From Phalacrocorax aristotelis (Eukaryota > Chordata > Aves > Suliformes > Phalacrocoracidae), in NCBI RefSeq assembly GCF_949628215.1, contig NC_134311.1:78486090-78550089 (forward strand): DNA of 64,000 nucleotides, given 5' to 3'. The notes beneath the pieces are model-generated. The model had not been told where the DNA came from. It did no database searches and saw only the letters and a list, made by a program, of their open reading frames with translations. Each line of letters opens with the position of its first letter. Position 1 is the first letter of the stretch. This document shows positions 39,916 to 54,207 of the stretch, in pieces. The translations under genes and the position numbers were made by a program.

Positions 39916-42900
39916 TGCTTTGAAATTCTACAAAACTTTAGTAATTCTTCTCAGGACAGTTTTTCTTTCCTCTTTATCTACCTATATAGTGCTGCCAAAA
40001 ATTAATCAGTGGTTAAAAAAATCAAATAAGAAATAATTTGCTAAGTGACCAAGAAAATGTAACAGGTTTTGAGGTCTAGGACCTCAAGCAATTTGCTTTC
40101 AGCCCTGACTCAAACCATTTTCCTTTACATAATGAAAAGCACTGCAGGGAGGATTCATTTACCTAACTAATAATACCTCTCATTCTGTTCTAAGCCTTAA
40201 GAGATGTCAAAAGCTTAGATGAAAAGCAGTAGGAGCCACGCCACCTTTGCTGAGCTCAAAATGTTTTGCAAGAAACAATATTCCTGGTTTCCATGTGATT
40301 TTTAAATCCAGAGCATAGGACACTAAAAGCTGCGGATAACTGGCACAGATAATATAGCAATATTTTGGGGTTTCATCATAAAGAACACAACCCCTTGGAA
40401 AATAGGTCTATTGAGGTGTGAAGGGGGTAGGTATCGACAATACTTTGAATCTGCTCTTTGGTATTTTTATTATTAGCTGCCTAACTGGGAACTATGTCAA
40501 TTTCTGCTACAGGTCTAGGAAGCTGCCCATGCTAAGAAAATTCCACCAGCTATAGTCTTATTTCTAAAAATTATATACTGGAGGTTCTTAATGTATATAT
40601 GGTTATCTTTACATGAGTAAGTACAGAGACATCTACTAAAACTGAATGATACTTGCTTTTCTTTACAGAAGAGAATGTTGCATTCTAAAAATATCGTAAA
40701 TTACAGGACTCAAGTGAAGAATATTGACAGAAAGAAGTGCCTTACTAGGATATTGAAAAATACTTCAGGATTGAAATACCAGAAGTAATAGAATTTTAAA
40801 ATTAACAGTCAAATAAATAAGATTGAAAAATAAGAAATTGCTTTAAAAGAGGAGATAGCAGTTAGTAGTTTGGGAACTACAAAACACTGACTGCTTGCCA
40901 GGATCACATGGAACATAGAGTCCCTCCAACAAAGATGATCACACACAATTTTTACGAGTAAAATCACTTATGGGATATTGGCAGAAGCAGCAGCAAAATA
41001 GAACTGATAACTGAGCACATAGTTCTCACGTTGCCAGCGAAAACAGGCCAACAGCTATTTCTTTCTCAGATCTCGAGTCAGGATATATATAACTGAGTTC
41101 ATAAATTGGGACTGCTGGTTGGCCCAGTGTTAAAGGTCCAAAAAGAGGCATTTTGCTAAAAGCACATAAGTAGCTAAGAACACAGAAGGACTGCCAGTGT
41201 TTAAACTTGTCACGCAGAAAGATGCTTTTCTAACTTAGCATTAAAGGGCAAAGACAATAAGGTGAGATTTCACTTCAGAGGTTGTACTTCTCTTTCCGCT
41301 CTTGAAAAAGGGAGCTAAAAGCTACTTACTGGGTCTACATCCTCACTGGTAAGACCCAGAGAGACTGAGATTTTTAGTACGCTATTTTTCTTGTACTAAT
41401 TAAAGCTAATTTTCCTACCAGAGACTGTATTCACAGTTACGAGCAATAAATTTAAATATTTTACAACAATCCTTTCCACATCTTAATACCCAAATAGTAA
41501 GAACTACACTCTTGAGAGTTTCGTAAGGCAAATGCATTCTAATTCTTTGAGGAATCATTGGAAAGTTGATAAATGAACGCTAAGGGTTAAAACTGACGAT
41601 GATGAGCAAATGCAATAAAAAGTAATTTTCTTGGGCTGTGACTCTGAGTCCCATTAGAACAACTCGCCTGACCTACAATGCTGCCTCCGGCACCCTCTTT
41701 CCCAGTGATGAACTATTGATTACATCTGTATTCTGTCACTTTCAGTGACCTAATAAGGCTTCCACATCCTCATTTGAAAAATACCTTTTAAGGGAAAGCT
41801 GGCCTGAAAAGGAGCTAGACGTAAAATTAGCAAACTGACATTCCCAGAATTCTATAAAAAGGGGTTATTCTAATTAAAACCTAGACCAATGCTGTCTATG
41901 GTACCACAGCTGTACTGGTCCAATGGCCAAAGTGCTAGACAGTTAGACTTAAGCTACAAAAAACATCTGGCAACTTTGCAGCAACTTAAGGTTGTCTTCC
42001 ACCTGTCCAAGTTTCCTTTCCTATTCAAATCCTGGAAGTCAGAGTTTCCCAGCTGCATCTCCTTCATCACATTCAGTGTAACTGGTGACAGGTCTGCAAA
42101 TATTACACAACATTTTACTGAAAATTCCCTGGATCTTGGGCAACTTAGTATTTTCAAAGTGCTTCTATATCCTTGGAGAGAAGATGCTATATAAATGCAA
42201 ATACTGACTACTCCCATTTTCTCACTTTCTCTGACAGGAAAACACTTCTGTTTTTCAATACTTTAGACTAAATACACACTTGTGCCTGAAATATGGACTT
42301 CTAAAAATAAGTTAATATTACAGTCAGTAGAATAACAGCCAAGAATAAAATCACTCTGCAAAAGCAGATCTTTTCTTTGCACAACCTATAAGTATTTAGG
42401 TCCAGAGGAAACCAACACTGGTGGTCAAAAACACCTGTAGTCTTTAAATACCTCAGTAAAAAATAGTTGCGGTCTTTCAAAACCATGATGCCTTCACATA
42501 TTCACTTGCTTTAGAAATATTAGAATTTTTCTAGAAACAGGTTTGGGTGCTTCTGTACAATGATGCTAAACAAAGCTTATTTTGGCCCTGTCCATTATAA
42601 AATTTGGATCATTTTTTAGTGAAAATCAAGTTGTTCGGTTACTGTTAATCTGAAATACTACACCTAATTACTCCATCAAATATCTCTGTCTGATAAACCT
42701 GTGAAAAAGTCTTTTGAGAAGGTATTTATGTACATATGCATCCTGGCCTTCTGCCTAGAGGCAGGGCGCAAAACCATGCTGAGCACAGGGTTGAATGGGT
42801 GGCTGGAGAGTCATTTAGTTCTTCAAAGCAAAGCTGTAGTAGGACGTGGGTGATGCACCATGCCTCTGTAGAGCAATTAATTGCAACTACTGCAGCCCAT

Positions 42901-45900
42901 GTTTGTGGTTTCTGCATTCCTTCAGGAATACCTAAGCATTCTTTTTTGCCCATGAAACAACGGCAAAACGAAACAAGCTATGTTTTCTCTATTGGCGTTT
43001 ATCTTGGAAGTCCTGGTCCACCATTTTTTGAAATCTTGGCTTTTATCTTTTTCTCTTTTCTGTGATGTTTCAGCACTCTTAAAAACCTTGCATGTAATTA
43101 GAGCGTGTAATGTCAGAAGGGTGCAGTGCTGCTAGCAGCCTCCCCGGATGTGATGGGCAGATTCATTATCGCAATCTCTCAACATATTGGTGGACAGTGG
43201 ATTCTAGACCCTAGATAAGAGATTTACTTGGAAACAGGAAATAAGATCTTAAATATCTATCTTCAAGGGCAGAGCCAATGTCTCATCTGCAGGGTCAGAT
43301 GCTAAAATACAGGTTCCTTTCTTCTCCCATGCCTATCCACACACTGGACGATCTGCTCTGCTATTTATTTTAATGGGGTCCCGTATGACCTGCAGCATCA
43401 GCAAAAGCCCTGATCACTCATCCTAAAACTCATGCTCATGCTCAAATGACATTCATTTGATTAACTTGGCAGCATCTGCACAATGCTCAAATACTATTTA
43501 GGTAGCGCAGCAAAAAACACCCTGCAACACCACACAAGTCAAGTTGAGGCAAATCGTATCTGAGTCAGATTTAATAAGACTTAATTTGACTTCTGATTTG
43601 TTTACACTTCATCGCACAGTCAGTTTCCATTATGACCCCTCTTTATTTCTTAATTCTGGAATTCCACACCATTCCCTTAACATAAGAAACTATTATTAGA
43701 GTTAGTTAAATACTCCAAGATTTTTTGGCAACTGTGTTCAGTGCAAGTGTTAACAGCTTGCTAACACATCCAAAGGAATCAATCTAAAGCACACATGAAG
43801 TTCAGCAGCTAACTGCAAGCGATCTTTAGCTTACAATCCCCCCTCCCATAACACGCATGCGTCTTACAGATGTGCCATGCCTGTCTCCGGACTCTCGTTT
43901 TCTTCCATATAAATGTATTTTACTTTTTAAAAAATCACCATTTGAAAACTAATTATTTTGTGTTTGGAGTTGATTCACAGTTTTTAACAAAGCTTTCTGA
44001 TTAATGCAGATCACTATGGAGCTAGATTTCCTCTAAAGGTTCACAAGAATGTATCAGAAATGTGCTATAGAGAGAAAAGCACATACCATCTGCAAGAAAT
44101 CCAGCCAGACCAGGAGAGCAGCAGCAACCCGACGTTTTTCTGTCAAATTGCCCCTTATTTTACTGTGATTGCTTATTTACCTTCTACACATGCTGTGGCT
44201 GCCCTCCTGCTATGCCAGATTGCCCCTTTCTCTCTGTTTCTCCTCCACTGCCACTCATGAGCTCCTGCTTCTTTTGCTCTTTGAATCGCAGGCTGTCCCC
44301 CTCTTTCACCTCCCCTAAGCGTCAAGCCAGATCCAGCCTTCACCTCTGCATCACAGACAGCTTCCACCAATGCTGCGTTTCAGTTTCCTCCCGATGTCAA
44401 ATTTCAGCCCAGCCCACGAAACCCACCCCCTGCCTTGGCTCTTGCATCATGAGCTAGAAAGCCTTCCTATGCTCAAGACTTTGTAAGGGATATTTGCAGG
44501 GAAGCAGCAGTTTTATTCACTCTGTACTTTCTCTTCTATTTCTTTTGCAGGTTTTCTCTCTTTTGTGACAAGAAACAGCTGGGTGTTATGTGGGGAAGCC
44601 TCTTTCTTGAACTAAATCCTTTCCTTTGCTGGAAACAGTTCTTTCAGTTGCTCCAGTGGCACTGAAATCCCCTGGAGTCAATAAAACTCCTCTAAGGAGC
44701 ATTTCTACTCTCAAGATTTATTTTTGTTATCTAAAAGAACCATTTAGACTGTCTTTGAAGATGTTTATTTATCTTAAAATGTGAACAACATTCCAAATCT
44801 AAAATTCTAAATCAATGCAACTTCTTATAGGTAAAACTGCTGAAAAGCAAAAAAAAGGGGCAGAAGACTTCTTTTCTGCATAATTTTGAGATAAATACTG
44901 AATCTACAGGTTAATCCTGCTAACTGCCTCATGAGTAACTTGACTCATACACTGATCTGTTTGGGGCCATTCACCTGATGATAGTGGTAACACAAAATAA
45001 GTCAAAATTTGCAGAATCTGGGCTCTTAGATGAATAGCTAATTGAGGCCAGGACTGCCTGCTACTGTGTGTTTAACACACAGGACAAGGCAGCTTTCTGC
45101 TCCTGCTAAGAGCCTCCAGCCAGATCTTCAGTAAGACTGAACAATAACAACAGATTGCTGATGACATCTGGAGCAGTGTCCCTGCCTTACCAACTCTCCA
45201 TCACATTTTACACCTCAAATCAGGTCTGAAGTTTTAAAGCTGGATAAATGTGCGAGCTTGCTTAGATACACCCACACAGATAAGATAATGGAGAAGAAGT
45301 TACACTGCCGTTCTGGTACAATTTGCGATCTCTGTAATCCTGTCATAACTTAGTTCACTTGATATTTCCACTTAGAAAATGCTTTCCCCAAGCTCTGGGC
45401 AACTCATTCTGTTTAAAACACACCACCACTAAATCTGGACTCTAACACAGGGAAATCAATGACCGTACCATACCCCAGCTTTCCCATTGGTAGACTAGAA
45501 CTCCCAAACCAGAAACATTTGCAGGTTTCCCCAGGGGAAAAGGGAATAAGAGGGATAAAATGTTTTTCTGCCACCCCAGTATGTACTTGACGGAGAAGAG
45601 TTGGTGGTCATAAGGAGGTCCCAGCACCCTAGGCCCCACAATAAACTCACCTCCAGTTTATGGGAACATTTCTGGAAACTTCTCATGAAAGAACTGGGAT
45701 TTATCTGAATAGTGAAGGTTTGCTATATATGTTTCTCCCTCTGTTTTTACTCATTGTGTTTACGCTTACAGTAATATGACTTCATCTTTTACTTACCACC
45801 ATCAACACTGCCAGATAACAGTGGGCCAACAGGAGATGGGCAGAAGAGACTGTGAGTTCTTTAAGGCAACATTTCTGAAATTTTCAGAATTTTGTTTCCT

Positions 45901-48900
45901 CCCACAGAAAATGCAGGAAAAAGGAAAGGGAGAACAATGTTTTCATCAGATCACAAGGATCAGGGAGAAATGGCAAATCCAAAGTATCTCAGGAGTGATT
46001 ATTCACAGAGAGATATCCCTCAAAGGCACAAAGCAGATTATAAGACATCAGTGTTAAAAATGCTGTAAAGGTGCATGCACAGGCACTGAAGGGTTCTGGT
46101 GCTTATTAGCAGGGACAAGATGAGGTCCTTCTGCTTCCAAGGGATATTGTTATCAACATAGCAGTATACCCTGCTACCATTAGAATACCTTGCTACTTTC
46201 TTTTGCTCTGGTTGTGGAGCAGTACCCTGACCACAGAGAAAAATATTAAAATATAAACCACAATAGAATTAAAAACTCAGCAGATGGAGAGTGCTACAGA
46301 GCATTCACTTCCTGAGAAAGCGAGATGCTGTTGCCATTTTGCTATTAATGTCACAAATGACATTCCCATAAATGTTGCCAACTCTGCTCTGCTAAACATT
46401 TGTGAAGTAAGAGAAAGTATTTTGTCTGGAGACAGCGATGATGATGATGCCCGGTTCATTGAACCAATATAAACAGGTGTCAATAATGGCACCACAGCAG
46501 GGCAGATAATCTGACGAACGCTCTCTGTGTTACTGCCAAGTCACGTCCGGTGACACTCACAAGTTACTGCCTAGAAGCACAACTCAAGACTCTGCTTTAT
46601 AAGAGAACCTGCAATATTTATTTTGCATCCAGTGTGCATGAGTTTGAGTTGGTTTGCATTATGTTGCATTTTCAGCTTCTGGGGGCAACAGGCAAGCTGA
46701 TCACAGAATCACAGAATGGCAAGGCAATCACGGATAAGGCAAGGCAAGGAAAAGAGAGATAGAGGCACAGCTAGTTTTAGGAACATAGTGAACAACCCAG
46801 TATTTCAGCTCTGTTACAGCTGGACTACAACCACACTGCAAAGCTGGCAGATTACAGCCTTGCCCACATATGCGTCCACAACTTCCTTTCAGCCATGCTG
46901 GCAAACACAGCTTCAAGTTGCTGACTGTGGACACCACAACACGGAAAGTCTGTGGTGTAGAAATACCCTCAGTGGTGTATGTACAGGGAATCTTGTAAGG
47001 GGTTAATTTTGCTCTAAGGGATTTTGTACAGCCAGAAATCATAGAGTTCAAAAGCCTAACAGGATTTTTAAAAAGGATTGGAGGAAGCAAATACCCACAG
47101 TTACATTAGAGATAATAGCTCTGGAGATAATAATGATATGTTTTAGGAGACATAAAACCCCCTCCAGTTTCAGAATAGAAGCCAGCCATTAAACTGCTTA
47201 TGATGACAGAAAAACACCCCTGCATGGGCTTCTCGTTTCAAAACTGCCAAGTGCCAGAGATTTATGCCTTTTTCCTCAGAAGCCGCAAGCAACAGCCATT
47301 CAGAAACTGTATTGTACGCTGACCTGATACTGAAACAAATAGAACTACTTCTACTTTTTGCTGTAATCTCTGATTACACATATATCTGAAGCATTTCACT
47401 AGATTCCACCCAAGTGAAGGCCCCAGAGATGTGAAGATCTCTGTGTAGTCCTAGACATGCCTGGCCAAGCACAGGAGAGCAGGACGATAGGAACGCAGGT
47501 TTTGCCAACAATTCTGCAGCATCATGCCCCGAAGAGTGCACTGAGAAAGTTAAACAATAAATAATAAATTCTGAAATGCAATACTTTCCCTACAGTCACC
47601 TCCAAGGCTAGGAAGGACGCCCTGAGACCAAGCCAACTGCAGCTCAGCATTACTGCAGGGCACAAAAATTGGCTGAGGACAAGCACTGTTCTTCTTCGGA
47701 GCAGTTACCACTTCAAGAGGGGGAAAAGTTCCTTCTCCTGGAACTCCAGCATCCTAAAGTCTCCATTAAGGCCGTTGAAAACCAAGCCTCCGTAACCTCT
47801 TCTACATTATAAAGGTGGTTCAGACAGTTACTGAGAAAATTTTTCGTACTCATTCTCTGTTTATTCTGGGGTTCTCTCTGAAGTGGGAAATGATCTAATA
47901 GATATTTTTGATGATGGAAGGAGCACTCTTTTCCTAGACACAAACAGAACAGTTGAATATAAATTAGAATTATATTTGCCAGAGAAGACAAGAGAAGGAA
48001 AATTCACAGTCAGAGCTGGAATATTATTACACCATATGCTTTTCAGCAGCCAAGCACAACAGGGTCCCTCCACGATCCTTGCCTTACTGCACCCTGTTGT
48101 ATTTCCACCTGGAAAGACATATGGCAGTGCCTAAGAGACAAATCCTTCCTTTTTCTTTTTTCTGATGTTAATGTTATTTCCCAGCTTTAAAGGAACATTT
48201 GATTATGAAACTATCCTGTCATCACTCAGATAAGCAGAAATAATTAACAGTACTGTTATTGTAGCAGTAATGCTTTTCACTTCTCCATAGTAGCTCTAAG
48301 AGAGTTATCTTGGATCAATTCTGCTTGAAGAGGGCTATATGGAGACACCTTTTCAAAAAAAAAAGTGCATAAAGTTGATTATTATGAGCCTCATGATAGT
48401 TGTGGTATGAAAGGAAGATGGTGAAGCTCTAGATTTTCTTCATCAGCCTGGATTAATATGATTGTTGTGGAGGGCTGCTCTACAGCCACCCCCCTTCAGT
48501 GCGGCTGCCCTTCCTCTGGTCATCTCACACTGCATCTTAGCCCTGTGATATCCACTGCCTCAAAGGGGCATATGTGCCTTGGCAGGCTCCAGCCAGAGAT
48601 AAGGTTTGAATGACCCAGCAGCTGATCCAACTGGGCTTTGAAGTGTCAGTTCCTCCATCCCAACCTGAAAGTGCTCACAGTGGTTTTACCATTCAAGGAA
48701 CTGCTGTGTCTGGCTCAAGCTGGGAGGTTTCAGTCTTATTCTGCTTGCTTCCTGAGTAATAAAGATCCAGACATTCCTTAGAGATTTCAAACCCTGTACG
48801 TATGGGCTCACCAAGACTGCTCATTCCTGACAGAGCTTCTTGAAATCGTTTTCACTTCTGCATTGGCTTTGCTCAGGGCAGCCTTATTGCGTTGCCACTT

Positions 48901-51900
48901 GGCCTATGCCATTCTTTGCAATCAGTTACAAAACGTATCCTGATCCCAGATAAACAGATGTGACCTTTTCAGTGCAATTTGGCAAATGTTCTCAATGTAG
49001 CAAAGTTACCAGAAAGCTGAGTGGTAGCCCTTATTTAATTCAATGGAGAAAATCTGCCTCCATTCTTCCTGAAGCAGAAGAACACTTCATTACTCATACT
49101 TTCCTTTTCATTCTGTTTTACAACCAGAATTGAATGAACACTATGACTAAACTTTCTTGAATCTTTGATAAAACGTAGCTATTTCTACATCCATATCACC
49201 AAATTTAATAATATAATTTTAAATAATCATACTCCATTATAAGAAGTATTGTAATGATAAATTATGATGAGGCAGGGAAGCATTATTGATTTCATTCACA
49301 AGCAGGGACTTCATGGCAAAGAGATTATGTAATTTTCCAGCAAAGTCTTTCACTCATTCCCCAGCCCAAGTCAGGTGCCTTATTTATGAGACCAACCCTC
49401 AACTCTAAACGAACTTTGTTCAGTTTTGTTCTTGTTCATTTGGTATACGTAGACAAGCAAGGGTGTTTCACCAGCACGAATGATCACAACAATCCATTTC
49501 ACATTTACACACATCGGACTAAGCAAAATGCTTGTTTTTACAGCTTGGGGTTTCAAAAACAGTCATTTTGGGCCACGTTACTTCAAACCATTGCCAACAG
49601 CAGTCTCACTGATTTAAGGAGAGAAGAATAAAGGCAACACAGAGACAGTACTTTTGAAATTCATATGTGCTGCTTTTATGTGTTTGTATCAGTACTGGAT
49701 ATTCTTGCAAACCATCCAGTGAAGGAGCAGAAATAATATCGTGGCATATTACACTAGTTATTCAGTCACAACAAATCACAGGCAAACAAAAAGCTGAAAT
49801 GCTTTCTTGAAGTGCCTGTCTCTCTTCATTGTCGGGTAAGGCCTCCAATGCAGGTCTTTTCTTATCTTATCTCTGTTAAATGCCTAATAATTTGTGAGAT
49901 GAATCCAGGTATTTCTGAGGCGCAGGCAAAATCTGAATATTGACTATGGCCAATGCATAATTTAAAAAAAACATAGCAAGACAACTCATCAGCTTTCTGA
50001 TCAATAGTTTTAAAGGAATTGCATGCTGTTAGGATAAAAGCTTATGCAGAAAAGAAAATCTAAAGTCACACTGTAACTATATACCCTTGCTTATCAGAAT
50101 TTCAAGATTAAAATTTAGTGGGACAGTCAAGGGTTCAACAGACAGCCTGCCTGAGATGAGAGGTTAATGGGTTAAAAAACCGATGGCAACAGATTAAGGA
50201 AACTTTCAGCTTTAACAGTAGTGTTACCCTGGAAAATCCCAAAAGCTAGCAGTAAATTATTCACTGCCTTTCAAAGATTATAATACCATACAGCTTCAGT
50301 TTACAAGTAGTATGATTTTTTCCCACAGTCCTGAAAATCAACACAAATTTTGGACTTTTTCTACTCTTTACAAGGTTTACTGGCATCAGTTTCACAGATT
50401 TTCTAATGCTGTATTGGTCAGGTACCCTTCTGCTGCCATAAGTGCATCCATCACAGGCTTTTATTCATACAGAAATATTGTAAAGCAGAAGATTCACAGT
50501 GGTATTTTGAGGTAAATAGTCCACTGCTTGCTTGATGAAAAATTTACAGGACTGGTCCCTGCTTGTGACCCAAAAAACACCGCGAACCATCATTTGTAAA
50601 GAGGCAGTTGCCTCATCAGGCATCTTATATCACGAAAAGCTTTTGTTGCAGAGTGACTTAGTAATAAAGTTGCATTTTTTTCTTCTCATGCATCATTACT
50701 AGAAATCAGACCCAAACAGTTGACCTGCTGAAACATGCATAAACCTGCTGTGTTCAGAGGACCCTCTCAGAGGTGTTAATAGGTTTAGAGAAGTGGTAAA
50801 TAAAACAAATAGGCTACAGATCTGTCTCAGTTAACTGAGTGTCTTAACAGTACTAATACGGCAAATGAGGAAGTATTTTCGTTAATACATTTGAATAAGA
50901 CACAAATAAGATTCTAGATTTACAAAACAAGCTAAGTTCTTAGCTAAGATGGTGCCATTCTTATCTGGGCAGGGTTCAAATTTTAACCATTCTAGGGAAA
51001 AACCTATATACAAGCAGGCGAAGACAGACTTGAGCTCTTCAGATGCACTTGAAACTCTCAAGATCTGAGGCAACAGCAGCATGGAAGCTATACAGTGATG
51101 ATAATGGAGTGTCACCCCTGAGTTAACACACTCCCTGAGAAAAGACAGGCATTATTAGCTCAAAACCAGACCAACCAGGCTATCTGCCTTTCAGGTCAGA
51201 GCTGCCTTCTGCTTGGCTAACCTGGATGACAACCAGAGAAGGTCCTGCCTGTCTACACAAGCCCCTGTACAAATAACTGTTGGTAACACCCATCCTCCAA
51301 ACCACTGAATGTTATCAAAATTAATTTGTATAGACTATGAGACCACTCATCTCGGTTACAGCCATGGAAAACCATGTACTCCGTGCACAACAAAGCAAGT
51401 CAAATCTATCTGAACCACACAGAAAGCAAAATCTAGACGAAAGTGCATCAGGCTCTACAAAGGAAAAACCTACACTTGTGTGTGAAAAAGAGCAGATCCA
51501 GAGCAAAACAGGGAAAGTGAAAATGGATTAAAAACTCTGAGAAACACTAGAAACAGGAAATGGCTCCTCCTGTTCCATCATGGCTTCTCCTGCCACACAG
51601 GTATTAACTAGCAGAGGAACCTTCTCCTGCTCCAGTAACGCTTACTGAATAAGGACTCTGGCTTTTTGTGCCCTTAATACAACAGTGAAGCAATACCAGC
51701 TACAGTTTGGACCAACTTCTTTTCATGAAGCCTCAGCTACACTTTCACAAACCATTCTTTTCAAAGTTTTTCAAATGTCCAAGTTTCTACTATCTACTCT
51801 CACTTACACTGCTGTAAACACAGAATAACTAATCACTTACATGAAATAATTTTAGATTCTCCTAGGGCATATCACAGCATATGAAAAAAAATCAAGTACA

Positions 51901-51984
51901 TTCAGAAGGCAGGTACAAAAATAATATATGACTTCAATTTCACTTATGCCCTTAAAATGTATGCTGAACAGCACACAGCCCGTG
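39916..51984. other. Intergenic, no recognisable gene
   Basis: About 12 kb of AT-rich sequence without a recognised exon, RNA gene or recent transposon, apart from a possible ancient element at about 42 kb. A short ATAGAAT/ACAGAATCACAGAATGG motif at 46697-46720 could be the last bases of a decayed CR1 tail. ORFs up to about 120 codons (46728-47090 minus, 42736-43065 plus) show no domain and are treated as chance. Confidence 0.55.
41960..42210 (+). mobile_element. Possible ancient L3/AmnSINE-like element
   Basis: The 3' end (TTCTATATCCTTGGAGAGAA, then GATGCTATATAAATGCAAAT) closely resembles the tail shared by ancient amniote CR1-L3 LINEs and the SINEs that use them (TTTGAGATCCT-GGATGAAAG, then GCGCTATATAAATGCAAA). 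The body upstream is too diverged for me to assign. Copies of this age that remain recognisable are sometimes conserved non-coding elements. Confidence 0.35.
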
Positions 51985-52240
51985 GTCTGAGCTATTAGGA
52001 AGCATTTCTTTACTGAGAGGGTGGTCAAACCCTGGAGCAGGCTTCCTAGAGAGGTGGTCAATGCCCCAAGCCCATCAGTGTTTAAGAGGCATTTGGGCAA
52101 TGCCCTTAACAACACGGTTTAACTTTTGGTCAGCCCTGAAGTGGTCAGGCAGTTGGACTCGATGATCATTTTAAATCCCTTCCAACTGAATTATTCTATT
52201 CCATTCTGTTCTGTTCTATTCTGTTCTGTTACATTCTGGT
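51985..52240 (+). mobile_element. CR1-type LINE 3' end with ATTCT tail
   Basis: The sequence contains the typical 3' UTR order: AGGAAGCATTTCTTTACTGA, GAGGTGGTCAATGCCCCAAG, GTGTTTAAGAGGCATTTGGG, GGACTCGATGATC, CCCTTCCAACTGAA. It ends in an ATTCTATTCC/ATTCTGTTCT repeat tail. It is 5'-truncated with only the last 250 bp kept. It is less decayed than the old copies at 19 and 39 kb. Confidence 0.88.
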
Positions 52241-53139
52241 TTATTTCTATAGGCATAACTTTCATTTGTCAGGTGCAATTTCATAGACTCTATTGATTGG
52301 TTTTAGGGAAGTTACAACCAGAAGGGGTTTAGTACAGCACTCCTCATATTTGTGGCTGAAGGACAGTAATTGCTTCAGAAATTCAAAAGAAGGCTATGCT
52401 TTTAGTAAAAAAAATGTGGGAAGAGGAACTGTTAGCACCTGTAAGATTTTTGTAAGTAGTTTATAGACTGGAAGATACTTTGTGTTAAAGTTGTTACTTT
52501 TAAATGGAAATGAGGTAATGTAAAGAATAAAATTCCCATAAAGATAGCAAGTCAGTAGACACTGAGGGTTTTTTTTCAAGGAGCCTGTTAATTTGGAAAC
52601 TATTCAACAGTTTTATAAGGTTTGTTTTCCTGCACAGACCGGCATAAACTGGAATGCAATAAAAGTCAAAGGAGAATAAAGTTAATTTCAATTATATTTA
52701 TAGGACCATGGCTGAGCACCAGCTGTGCAAAATGGTCCTAAAATTGTGTGTGTGCATGCGGAGAAGCTCTGTTGAAGGTAACAGGACAGTATTTTCCACG
52801 CCTGTGGCTGGAAGCAGTTTCTGACAGGACCATTCATTCTATATGGCTGATACGGCCATTTATTCCACCCATAGTGCTTTGTATATGATAATATGCTTGC
52901 AGAATAAGTTGGTTTTATATTCTTATTTTCTGATCTTCAATTCTTAGGAAGTACTACGGTATCAGTTTTCTGTTAGTTTGATCCTAGAAGTTGGTGCTTT
53001 CAGTGAAGACATTCATGTGCTCACTCCATGCTTGACAATTTAATTACCTAGTATTTCTAAAATACGTTTTCAGGTGAAAGGCTGTATTAAAAATGTGAAG
53101 TGCTGTTATTACTTCAGTGCCTTTCGTGACAGCAAGTTA
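52241..53139. other. Intergenic, no recognisable gene
   Basis: AT-rich sequence between the CR1 tail and the start of the CpG island. No exon, repeat or ORF of interest was recognised. Confidence 0.6.
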
Positions 53140-53931
53140 TTTTTAAAGGGACGCGATGCCATCTTCGCGTTTCAACAGGGAACCGATCAGTCATTTAACC
53201 TATTTTTAAAAGTAGCTAATAAGGGGTTATGGCAGCCAGCCTGACTACCTGTTCAAAGCAAGGAGTCGAACCTGACGCTCTGCCACTACACATCCTGAGG
53301 GAGAGAAGCCACCGGGGCGGCCCCCGCCACAGCAGCAGCGCAGTGAAGCCCCACGGCCGCCGCGGGGTCCCCCACGCAGGTCTCGCTGAGAAGGGACGGA
53401 GCTCCACCTAACGTTTCCCTGAGAGAGCCCGAACGGGTGACAGAAGCAGCGTGATGCGCGCCGTCGGGACGCTCGTCCGCCTCCGCACGGCACGTAGTGA
53501 CCCGGTGGTCGCAGCCGCGGGGCTATCACGGGAGGATTAACGAGCCCAGGGACGCCGTGAGCCCCCGTGGCGGCGGGGGGTGCCCGCGCCCGGCCTGCCA
53601 CCGCCGCCCCGCGCCCTCCGGGCACTGCTGTCCCTCTGAGGGCGGCGGGAGACCTCCGGGGTACGGGCAGCGGCTGGGGGGGCATGGCGGCGTTAGGGGT
53701 CCGGGTCACCGGTGGGGAAGAGCGCCGGGGAGGAGCGGCCGGGAGGCTCGCAGCGGGAGCGGGCAGCCCACCTCCGGGGAAGGGTCGCCGCGGGAGCAGG
53801 CGGCGGCCAAGTGGGGCAGGGACCCGCCCCGGACCCCGACGCCCGGAGCGAGGCCGCCTGCCCCTCAGCACACCCCGGGCGCCGGCCGAGCTGAGGGGCG
53901 CCCGGCAGGGGACGAGCGGCAGGGCGGCGTT
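53140..53931. promoter_or_regulatory. CpG island, left part
   Basis: GC content and CpG frequency rise abruptly at about 53.14 kb (GGGACGCGATGCC, TTCGCGTTTC) and stay high up to the point where a plus-strand CR1 begins. The long ORFs across it in several frames (up to 234 codons on the minus strand) are rich in R, G, P and A. They reflect high GC with few stop codons, not coding. The island continues on the other side of the CR1 at 55084, so one ancestral island was split. It may be the promoter of the EEF2-like duplicate to its right, or of an unrecognised transcript. Confidence 0.75.
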
Positions 53932-54207
53932 TGCCCCTGTGCTCGGCACTGGTGAGGCCCCACCTCGAATGCTGGGCTCAGGTTTGGGCCTCTCGGGACA
54001 AGAAGGGCCTTGAGGGGCTGGAGCGTGTCCAGAGAAGGGCAGCGGGGCTGGGGCAGGGTCTGGAGCACAAGTGTGCTGGGGGGCGGCTGGGGGAGCTGGG
54101 GGGGTTTAGCCTGGAGAAGAGGGGGCTGAGGGGAGCCCTTCTCGCTCTCTGCAGCTGCCTGAGAGGGGCTGGAGTGAGGGGGGGGCTGGTCTCTGCTCCC
54201 AAGTCAC
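53932..54207 (+). mobile_element. CR1 LINE, 5' portion of interrupted host copy
   Basis: The plus strand encodes the CR1 ORF2 C-terminal region ([16 protein letters not shown], then [16 protein letters not shown], then [13 protein letters not shown]) with an unusually GC-rich base composition. It starts abruptly in the CpG island, so it is a 5'-truncated insertion. At 54207, in the middle of the LFSQVTS-type segment, it is interrupted by a second CR1 in the opposite orientation. It resumes at about 54809. Confidence 0.92.

Noticed and set aside
21431..53139. Possible PIAS2 exons, expected from human synteny
   Set aside because: The large conserved SAP-domain exon would give a clear ORF, and none is present. 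The neighbour must lie outside the window.
53258..53290. tRNA-like A-box/B-box pair on the minus strand (GTGGCAGAGC and GGTTCGACTCC)
   Set aside because: Only three bases separate the two boxes, there is no room for an anticodon arm, and no acceptor stem pairs.
53245..54013. ORFs of 148-234 codons on both strands
   Set aside because: They lie in a CpG island where stops are rare. Composition is R/G/P/A-rich in every frame, with no domains. The right end runs into CR1.
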